A stretch of DNA of 64,000 nt from Omphiscola glabra (Eukaryota > Mollusca > Gastropoda > Lymnaeidae). The DNA lies in NCBI GenBank assembly GCA_964017045.1, contig OZ024798.1, forward strand, positions 26,631,847 to 26,695,846, in the 5' to 3' direction. The translations under genes and the position numbers were made by a program. This document shows, in pieces, positions 1 through 10,587 of this stretch. The notes under the pieces are model-generated. The model saw nothing but the letters and a program-made list of their open reading frames with translations. It was not told the origin of the DNA and made no database searches. The stretch's first letter is position 1. Each line of letters opens with the position of its first letter.

Positions 1-240
1 TCAGCCACCTTAGCCTCGGTAAATTCATTGAAACTTAATGGACAAAAAATTGGGGAGGTGGGGCAAAAATGAAATGACTTGAGAATAGTTAGCTCATCAG
101 ACATTTCTAAAGCTCTCAGGCTTAACGGTTGTATACATCTGACACGAGCCAATGTCACGTCTCTGACACGAGCCAATGTCACATCAAATTGACATCGATT
201 TGTACTGGTCGGATATCTGGTCGTTCTAGTCATCGACCTG

Positions 241-245
241 CCGAC

Positions 246-288
<43 letters not shown>

Positions 289-291
289 GAG
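241..291. repeat. (TG)n(AG)n(G)n microsatellite
   Basis: Consecutive TG, AG and poly-G tracts. Confidence 0.9.
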
Positions 292-477
292 ACCATGCAA
301 TCCATCTGTGTAAACCTTCAATGGACAGAGGGATCGCATGGACCAAACTTATCAGCTGATAATATTGTATATTATTTTTTTTTACAAAAAAACACAAGTT
401 AACTATTTCATGTGCAATAATATTTTCCCCAAAACGTGTTACAGAAACCAAGTCAATGTTGAGAACTTCATCTAGGC

Positions 478-670
478 CAGTGGTTCCCAAACCTTTTTGA
501 TTCGCGAGGCCCTTTTAAGAATGAATGTCTATAGAGGAGCCATTCTGGCCTGCACTATGTCTGCAAAGTTTAAAAAAATTTAGGAGTTTTCTGGAGCGGT
601 CAAGGAGCGGCCAAGGAGCCCCTAAGAAGTGCACGCGGAGCCCTAAGGAAGCACAATTTGGGAAACACTG
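478..670. mobile_element. hAT-type MITE (TIR CAGTGGTTCCCAAA)
   Basis: The ends CAGTGGTTCCCAAAC and AATTTGGGAAACACTG are inverted repeats. Flanks atctaggc (470-477) and atctaggg (671-678) match at 7 of 8, as for an 8-bp hAT target duplication. No coding capacity. Confidence 0.8.
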
Positions 671-796
671 ATCTAGGGTATTTCGTAATGGTCTGCTGCT
701 TTTTGTTTCTTCATTTGTGAGATGGAATAAATATATTCAAGTGAAGTTTCTTACACGCAGTATTTACAGAATAACGACTCGGCCTAATTTGCACGC

Positions 797-1115
797 GTCA
801 TTTGTGTGACACGTCATTTGTGTGACACGACATTTGTGCAACGAGACGATTTCTGTATCACGCATTTGTGTAACGCAGCTTGTCATTTGTGTGACAAATC
901 GTTTGTGTATACGTCATTTGTGTATACATCATTTGTGCATACGTCATTTGTGTATTCGTCATTTGTGTATACGTCATTTGTGTATACGTCATTTGTGTAT
1001 ACGTCATTTGTGTATACATCATTTGTGTATTCGTCATTTGTGTATACGTCATTTGTGTATACGTCATTTGTGTATACGTCATTTGTGTAACACGAAATTT
1101 ATGTAACACCTGATT
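797..1115. repeat. 15-bp minisatellite (GTCATTTGTGTATAC)
   Basis: About 13 regular 15-bp units (898-1090) preceded by diverged 16-bp relatives with TGTGACAC. All three + frames are largely open because 15 is a multiple of three. Confidence 0.9.
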
Positions 1116-1421
1116 TATGTAACATTTTAAGTTGTTTTTTTTAATGCTTACATTTCCGAGTGGCCTGATATTGACTGATTGTTTCTCTTTCTTGAAAAAC
1201 AGTTCCGTGATGATCTGTGATAAAAAAATAAATAAATAAACATTTGCCATTAAGTGTTTGTTTTGCGCCAGCCGTGGTCGTGATGCTTGTCGAGTCTCAA
1301 CTCGGGGAAATGAACCGACCAAAAAAAAAAAAAAAAACTCGGTTAATAACTTAGAGACCAACATTTAGATTTAAAGATAACATCTTTGTGTTGACTGAAA
1401 GCAAATGAATTAATTAATTAC

Positions 1422-1538
1422 CAGCAGCAGCCGTTGTCTGAACTCCTTCAGAAAGATCCCGTACACAAACGGGTTGACACAGGAGTTCAGCACTGTCAGC
1501 AGCCAGAGATACTCCATGATCTTGATGAACTGAACTTT
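1422..1538 (-). CDS. GPCR exon 5 (TM7, helix 8 start)
   Basis: 117 nt, phase 0, acceptor cccctag, donor gtaatt. Codes residues 297-335 with NSCVNPFVY and the start of helix 8 (FLKEFRQRLLL). It ends at a donor, so at least one further exon is expected. Confidence 0.85.
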
Positions 1539-4500
1539 CTAGGGGAAAGATGGGGGAACAATGCGGGAACGTTATGATCATAGATGGAGATGAAATTCAT
1601 GACTTTGACAATTTCTAAGTGCTAGCATGTACGTTTACAAAGATAAACCACACAAAAATGTGTGTGTGTTTTTTCTGTAGGTTTTTCTATGAATTTATAA
1701 GCGAATAAGCTCCCTCTTATTACCTATTGAAGGTGTGGGGTGTACAGTGGCAAACATAGGGGTGAAAGTGAAGGCTCCCCCCCCCCCCCGGGTGGCACCT
1801 TTAGGGGCGGCAAAAGCAGTTTTAAATTGTTATTTTTTAATATAAAAGAAAAAGTATCGTATAATTTTCTTTTTCGACTCCAAAATGTAAATTTATCTAT
1901 AGCAGCGTTTCTCAACCTGTGGGTCGCGACCCCTTTGGGGGTCGAATGACCCTTTACTTGGGGTCGCCTAAGACCATCCGAAAACACATATGCACCACAG
2001 TTATGAAGTAGTGACGAAAATAATTTTGTGGTTGGGGGTCGCCACAACACGAGGAACTGTATTAAAGGGTCGCGGCATTAGGAAGGTTGAGAACCACTGA
2101 TCTATAGAAATACTTGTGTTATGAATCCCAGTAATATTTTAGATCTGAATTTCCTAAATTATATCTCTTGACGACACCCCACATCCCACACACCAACTCA
2201 TACAAACCACACACCATCCTACACACCAACACAGTGGCCTACACCTATCCCGACACATACACACCCCACACTACACATCAAAACCACACACCAACACCCT
2301 GGCTCACATCTATCCCGACACATGCACACCATGACACCAACACACTATCCTACATATATCCCGACACTTACACACCAACACACCACACACCAGCACACTT
2401 GACCTACATCTATCCCAGAATTCTCTTGCAAAACAATGAGCGCCACCTGGAATGGGGTCAAGTTGACCGTGAAGATCAGAGCAAGCATCAGGCAAATGAT
2501 GGTCACACGTCTGCCCCGCCTACGTCGCATGACGTCATTGGCGAGACCCGCTGTGAAAGGCTGAACCTGTTGACAGCAGACAACAAAAAACGGCAAAGTC
2601 ATCAGATTTCACACATTAGAACAGTGCCACCAAAATTCATGTCGGTTTTAAAGAAATTCCCGGATTAAAACAAATCGGAAACATACATTTATCGTTTTTC
2701 CGGACTCCGTTTTTCAATCTATTTTTCCTTCATTTCATGTTCCCGATCCATTTTATTTTGTGTAAGTAATTGAGACTAACAATAACTTTTTACATCAGTC
2801 ATTATAAGTACAAGAGCAAAGAGTACATTGATTATGTCTGTGAGATTACCCTTTTAGAAGACGCCCGAAGTTTGTAGATCACTCCAACGTTGCACAGCCA
2901 CATGATGACCAGGGGGACGAAGTAACACGTGACACGGATGACCAGAGTGTACTCCTTGGACTTGGTCAGCTGGTCAAACGGGATGCTACAGGCTCTAGGC
3001 GAGGAGTATACGGTGTTCCACACGCCGACAGGGGCAGCTACTCCACACTGCACCAACCAAACCATCACCATGACAACCACGTAACCCTTGACACTGGAAG
3101 AGCGGTCCAAGGCCTCGATGTAAGCAAACCTAAGAAGATATTGCCATGGTTACGTGTCTATTTAAATGCCATTTAACCAGAATAATGTTTTCTGTTAAAT
3201 AGGCAAACTTTTATTGTTTTATTTTCTGAGTACGCAAAACTAATTCATTCCTTAAATTTTAAAAAAGACATTCCTTATAAAAAAACAGAAAACAAACATT
3301 TTGGATTTGATTTATTTAAGGATGTTATTTATATGTTTGAAGAGGCAGAGTCGTCACATGGGTCATGCAACCCCTGCGGCTGCAGGGGGTCTCGGATATT
3401 AAAGGGGCCCAAAGTTGTGATGTGGACAAAGTTGAATACTGAAGGCACAAAACTAAAAAGTGGCAAAAGTGTGTGTGTGGGGGGGGGGGGCTCAAAAAGT
3501 CACACGAAATCTCTGATAGGAAGAATTACGTCAGAGGACCACTTGTTAGAGAAATAAGATAATGTCTTAATGTACCGTGTACCGTGTATAGGTTTACGAA
3601 TAATTTGCATATTTATTACTGGTTTCAAAAATTATTTATTTTTCATCAGGTAATCACAGCTCATGATTTGGTCATTAGAGAAAATTTAAGGCTATAGAAA
3701 AGTTCAAATTTTTTTTTTTAACCTTTAAAAAAAAAAGTTGTTTTTTTTCCTCCAAAAAATGTATTTTGAATTTCTTTAAATCTTAAAAACAGTTTAAATA
3801 TATATAATTTACCATTACTAAATGTTAAAGATGTAATATAGTTTAGAGTTGGTGGCAGCAGTGGTCAGAAAATGTAGCAGATGTGGCCAGAAAGTAATAG
3901 TGAACCTACGTCATGTTCTTTGGACATTTGTTGGTTGAGTATTTGGATCATTGGCTCCCAACGATAACACACATAATCAATAAAAGCTTGTCTTCTGGCA
4001 CTGTTCCATCTATTTGTAAGACATCTATCATCAAATCATTGCTTAAGAAGCCTGGTGTTGACGAAAATAACTTGAAAAACTAGAGGCCTGTATCTAATTT
4101 ATCATTTTTATCTAAAGTCATTGAAAAACTAGTTCTAAAACAACTTTTTCCTTACTTAAATGACCACTCTCTTCTCAGTCCTAATCAGTAGGCTTATAGA
4201 CCTTTCCACAGCACAGAGACAGCTCTCTTCAATCTTGAGAATCACCAATGACCTCTTGCAAGCAAGGACAGCGGTAAGGTCTCCATCCTGATCCTCTTAG
4301 ATCTCAGTGCGGCCTTTGACACTGTTGACCATGGAACCCTTTACAAAACAAATTATTTTGGCATTTCTGGTTCAGTTTTGGCTTGGTTTAGGTCGTTCCT
4401 CTCCGACAGAACGCAGGTTGTCTCTATCGATGAATGTCTCTCCAGCAGTGCCAATTTGGTGTATCAGGGCCACAGGGAGTGCATTGGTGATGTCAAGTCT

Positions 4501-7500
4501 TGGATGACACTCAGCAAGTTGAAGCTTAATGATGACAAAACGGAAGCACTCCTCATTCACAATCACAAATCATCCTCTAACTCAACTCTCCCCAACTCAT
4601 TTCAAGTAGGTAACTCCGACATACAGTTTACATCCTCTGCTAGGAATCTTGGTTCACAACATGTCTCTTGATGAACATAGCTCTCACATTTGTCGTTCTG
4701 CATACACCGCTATCCGTCAGATAAGCTCCACCCGCCACTACCTCACAGTTAGCGCAACAAAAACACTAGTCTGTGCTCTTGTTCTCTCTCGTCTTGACTA
4801 CTGCAACTCTCTTCTGTCAGGTTCACCAAAACACTTCATAGAAAAACTACAAAAAGTTCAAAATTCAGCTGCTAGACTAGTTCTAAAGGCAAAAAAAAAA
4901 CGTGATCATGTCACTCCACTACTCCACTCACTTCATTGGCTCCCTATCCAGCATGCACTGATTACAAGCTGTCTCTTCTCTGTCACAACTTTTTCTCAAA
5001 TTCCTGCGCTTTCTATCTAACCGAACTTCTTTCTGTCTATTCACCCCTTCGACAGCTTCGCTCGACCGCAGACACGCGTATTCTGTCCGTTGCTAAGACA
5101 AGCACTAAAACATATGGTGAAAGATCTTTCTCTTTCGGCGCCCCCCAAAAATGGAATTCTCTTCCACTACACTTCCGCAATATACAAACAACCCAGGCCT
5201 TCATAACTGCACTCAAAACACATCTCTTTAAACTCTACTACCCCGACTGATTCCCCCGCTCTGACCTATAAACGATACTGCTGGCTGCCGTCCATGGCTT
5301 GACATGTAAAGGTTATGGGGTGGGTGGGGTGAATATACATTTGTTTTTGTTTTGTTTGTATACAGCTGTTCTTTTTTTACATAAATTTATTTTATTTTAA
5401 TGTCATGATTATGTCTCTTTTGCTAATATTTTTATGTACAGCGCAGTGAGCCTAGCCCTAGGCTGGGGTACCGCGCTATATAAGACAATTAATAATAATA
5501 ATATGGACTGACCTCTCCATGGCAATGATGGCTAGGGTACAGATGGAAATGTTGACCAACATAGACCTGGTCACAGCGTGGACTTTGCAGACGACTTCGC
5601 CACTGATCCACTCGCCCGCCACTACCTTGGCTAACATAGGCGCGATCTAGAGATGTTTAGAAATATATATATATATATATTTATTTTTTTTTAAATATTT
5701 TTTTAAGTTATCCACTTATAAGCAAAATGAAATTTTAAACTTACCATAATGGAATGTAGGTATATTGTTAAACCATTATGGAATGTTAGACATTTCAGTT
5801 ACTGGTTTATTGTTAAAACCATAATCGAATGTTTGACATTTCATTTACTGGTATATTGTTAAAACCATAATCGAATGTTTGAAGTTTCATTTACTGGTAT
5901 ATAAAAGCGCTTTTAATGGAACTTTGGACATAAGGTCCAACACAAATTGGTCTATTTTTAAATTTTTGGTAAATTCTTAAGGGACGAGTTAGAAATGAGG
6001 AGATTTTTTCGAACGAAAGTTCGCTGAACGGAAATTTCTTCGGATGTAACAAATACAAAAGGTTGTTCAGTTGCCTCATTATATAACGACTGGGGACTTA
6101 AGTTAAAATAGAATAAAACCACAAAATGCTTTCGATAAATTTTGCAATCATTTTTGACGTTTCTATTTATAGAATATAGGATAGTCTAATTTGAAATTTT
6201 TAAAGGGTACGACACTAATTTCTAACAACAGAAGCTAGTTTTTAATAATTAGTGGTATCAAACCTGTGGGTAGGTGATGCTGTATCAACATGTGAGCAAT
6301 GTTCCCTTTAAGCTGCGCGGCTGCGCGGCCGCACAGCTACCTCACAGATGCCGCGCAGGCGTTTTGAGCATCCGCGCAGCAAATTTTTATAAAATACACT
6401 CGAACAGATGCGCTGCACTAATCAAAGTAAAACTTTGCACACAATTTTATGATTTTGCACACGAACCAGCAAACCTTAGAGGGAAGATTGCGTGTGAGTC
6501 TCCTCGTCTGATGGTTCATTGAATTGTTTAACCCAGGAAACGAAAGGTCAACTAAGTTCACTTAAAACTATAGGTAAACAATATTTTCAAAAGGAAAATC
6601 GAACAAATTAATTATTCCATTCGAACAAACGTTAGTTCGAACAAATCTGCCCACTTCTAAATCGCACATCATACACTTCTGGTTTTGGTTCTGGTTCGGT
6701 ACGTTGCTGCATCCATAAACTGGCAAATGTGCAACGGTTGGGGAAGCGATGTTGCCAATCTAACGGCTCCTAGCAGATGCCAGGGCGGCCTTGAAGCTTT
6801 CGATCGTTGTCGAGTTCACGGCGGTATTGTCCAGGTTGTTCCAAGCAATTATGGTGCGTGGAAAGAATGACTGCTTATGTTGCACTGTGTTACTCCGAGG
6901 CACAGTGAAGCATTTGTTATTGTTTCGGGTGAAATTTCTCATGGGGTTGTCGGATGTTAAATCAGTGTTAAGTGACTGTTTGACTCTAATTAATCGGCCT
7001 GGCTTCTGTGGGGTAAGATAATTGTTTGCTGGGATGGCTGGAATTAGCCCCATGACCACTTTATATAAGAATGTTAGGCGGATCTTTTTAAAAGGCCAGT
7101 GACGTAGCCAGGAGTGGTGGTTTTTATAGTCACGTGCTATGAAGCGCATTGCGTTACGTTGGATTCGCTCCAATTTGTCCACGTCTTGCTTGAGGTATGG
7201 GTCCCAGATGATTGCACCATATTCTAGTATCGGACGAACGAGTGCAAGATAGGCATTTCGTTTGCAGGATGTTGGGCAGTGGCGCAGATTTCTTCTAATA
7301 AAACCTAGTGTGGAGTTGGCTTTTTTTTTAAATGTTGTTTATATGGGGTGACCATTGTAGGTTATTTGAGAAGAGAATTCCAAGGTATTGATTATTTGTT
7401 ACTTGTTGAAGGATTGACCTATTTAGGGTGTACATATAGCTTGATGGTTTTTTTTTTGAGATGCTCATTATGTAGCATTTGATTTCAATAAATTTCATGC

Positions 7501-10500
7501 CCCATTTGTCTGCCCAATTCATAAGACAATCCAAATCTGCTTGAAGTTGGTTGTGGTCATCGTAGTCGATTATCTCTCTGTAGACAAGACAGTCATCTGC
7601 AAACAGCCTCACTTGAGATTTTACAGTATCAGGGAGGTCGTTTATGTGACAGAGAAAGAGAAAGGGGCCCAGTACTGTGCCTTGAGGAACTCCTGAGTCT
7701 ACGGTGGCTTTGCCTGATCGGACGCCATCTACTACTACTTGCATGGTCCGTTTTGTTAGAAATGTTGAGAGCCAGGAGTGAAGGTTGCCGGTAATGCCGT
7801 AGTGGTGGAGTTTGTGTAGAAGAAGGATGTGTGGAACAGTGTCGAAGGCCTTGGAGAAGTCGAGAATTGCCATGTCGATCTGGTTACCTTTGTCATAGGA
7901 GGCAAGGAGGTCATTGGTGGTGATGATTAATTGAGTATCTGTGGAGTATCCAGAGAGGAAACCGTGGTTTAGAGTGGTCAAAATGTTGTAGTGTTCAAGG
8001 TGGTTCATGATGTGACGACAGATGATGTGTTCCAGAATTTTGCATGGAACGGAGGTCAGGGATATTAGGCGGTAGTTTGCTGGGTTATGACGGTCACCTT
8101 TCTTGTAGGCACTAGTGATATTTGCATCAAGCCAGTCCAGTGGGAGTTTGCCGGAGTCAAGCGACTTTTGGAAAATGCGGGGGATGGTTGGGGCGATGTT
8201 GTCAGCCAGGGTCTTTAGGACAATGTTTGGGATACAGTCAGGTCCGGGTGCTTTATTGGGCTTCAGGTTTTTGAGAAGTTTGGCTACTCCTTGTTCAGTT
8301 ATGTTGAGGGGGTCAATTGTACCAGGTGAAGGTTTTAGGGATGGTAGTACTGTTGTGGTAATTTTGGTGAAGACAGATTGAAACTGCCTTAGGAGAATTT
8401 CAGCTTTGCATTGGCTATCGCTTACAAGTTGCCCGTATTCTAGTAGGGGGGCTACGCCAATGTTGTCTTGCTTCTTGGATTTTATGTAGCGCCAGAATGG
8501 TTTTGTGTTGTTGTTTTCAAGGCCTTCTTGAATGACTCCATTTATGTGCTGTCACTCGCCTCTTCTTAGTTCCCTACGACAGTGTTTCTGGAACTGGCTG
8601 TATAGGGTCCAGTTGTTGGTAGTTTGGGCTTTCTTCAATAGTCTTTTCTTTCTTTTCAGCAGCTTCTTGAGCCGTGTGTTCAGCCATGGTAGATTACATG
8701 GATTTTTTAATGTGGCTGATGGGACATTTTGATCTAAGCTTTTGAATAAGGCATATTTGAATGTCGACCATAGTGTTTCTACATCCTCTTCCTCGTTGTA
8801 TTTTTTCAGGATGGCCTGTTCAGTGGCGGCGAGATCTAGCTTGATCTTGTCCCAGTTTGCTTTACCGAACTTGTAAGATTTCCTGGGTTTCTGGCGCGTT
8901 ATTTGAGCTTTGGAGTAGAAGACAACCACCACTGCGTCATGGACAGATATGCCTGGGACACACGTGGATTGTTTAACAAGGGTGGGGTTGGACGTGAAGA
9001 TTAGATCTAGGATGCTTTTTTGACGTGTTGGTATCTTCTGCACTTGTGTGAGTAGTGAGGATGAGGTCAAGTCGATCAGTGATTGTTGAATGGTATTGTC
9101 TTTACCGGTGGAGTGGGCAGTATGCGTGGTCCAGTCTATATCGGGGCAGTTGAAGTCACCGGCGACGATGATGTCGCGCTCGTGCTTGCCGTTGGCTGTA
9201 AGAATGTTGATGGATTTTTGGAGTTCGTCAAGTGCACCCTGGGTTCTTTTGGGCATATAGAATGCACCGATGTAGAGGTCTTTCTTGTTTTGTAATTTAA
9301 CCTTAGCCCATACTATTTCGCAGGCTGTGACCAGGTGCGGTTGCTCCACTGATGTGAGGGATCTGTGAGTCATGATGAAGACGCCGCCACCTTTCTTTAC
9401 GCGGTCATGACGATAAACATTGTAATCCATTGGGAAGATTTCTTAGGACTTTATATGGTCCAGGGTTGGTTCTTTCCCAGGTTGTATGCCTCTGAGCCAC
9501 GACTCTGTTCCACATATTATGTCGGGCTTGGTAAATTGGATAATGGCTGCGAGCTCAGTCTCTTTGATTCTATGCTTCGGCAGTTGATATTTAGTAAGCG
9601 GAGATTTGCATTTTGGGGGTTGTCATGGATAGAATTGGAGGTTGTAGGATGTCGATTATGTTCTTGGGAGCTTGTGGGATGCCTTTGGGGGGAGTATGAG
9701 TAGGGAGATTGAGTGGGATTGTGGGATTTTGGGGTACTAGTTCTATGTGGTGAAAATGGGTAAGGTGTTACTATAGATTCAGCGTTGAGACTGGGTGAAG
9801 AGAGGGATGAGAAGGAGTTTGAGCAGTTCAGTTGATAGCTGTGGAATGTAAAGCTGTCGTTGTTGATGCTGTTGCAGAGTGGACAAGACCATGCAAAAGA
9901 GGGTTGACTCGTTTCGCCGTAGTCCGTGGATCGTTCGTCGGCACATAGCAGGTGGAACCAGATTCCACATGTGTCGCACGCTACGCCTTTGCTGTTCCAA
10001 TTTACTGGCTCTTGGCACAGTCCACAGGGGTGTGTGGAGGCTGTTTGTCTGGGACCGGGGTTCATGTGCACATCCCCACACAACATGATGATTAGGAAGG
10101 TGATAGAGGGGTTGTGGGTTGGTCTTTCTAATAATATGTAAAGTTGGCGTTTATAAAGTTTTATCCATATCTCAATGGAACAGGGATTTAGTATCCAATG
10201 CTTCGGAATGGTGGTTTTGTCTTTCAATGGAGCTGATGGTAACCAGGTTTGCGTTGGTGGAGGTAGGAGCCTATTTATTACCAGGTAGATCATGGGTAGG
10301 AGTAGTAGGCCTAGGGGTACTCCATGGGTATAACGTGGGCGAGTCATGATAGGGTGGAATGTTGAGGATAACAATATTTTATATTGCTTGTATAAATACT
10401 AAATACTAACACTTGGCTGCATGCCCCAACACATGCAGCTTTGTGCACTTCTTGTTATTTACCGCTTAAATGACATGGTAGTGTTTCTCAAATATTTTTT

Positions 10501-10528
10501 TTTCCAGTTGCCCGCGTAACAAATAAAG

Positions 10529-10587
<59 letters not shown>

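Noticed and set aside
1724..2050. Minus ORF of 108 codons near 1.7-2.0 kb
   Set aside because: It reads through the SPIN-like MITE and poly-C tract; no domain.
8115..10350. Plus-strand ORFs across 8.1-10.3 kb
   Set aside because: They are antisense to the CR1-like pol, which carries the recognisable PHD, APE and RT motifs.
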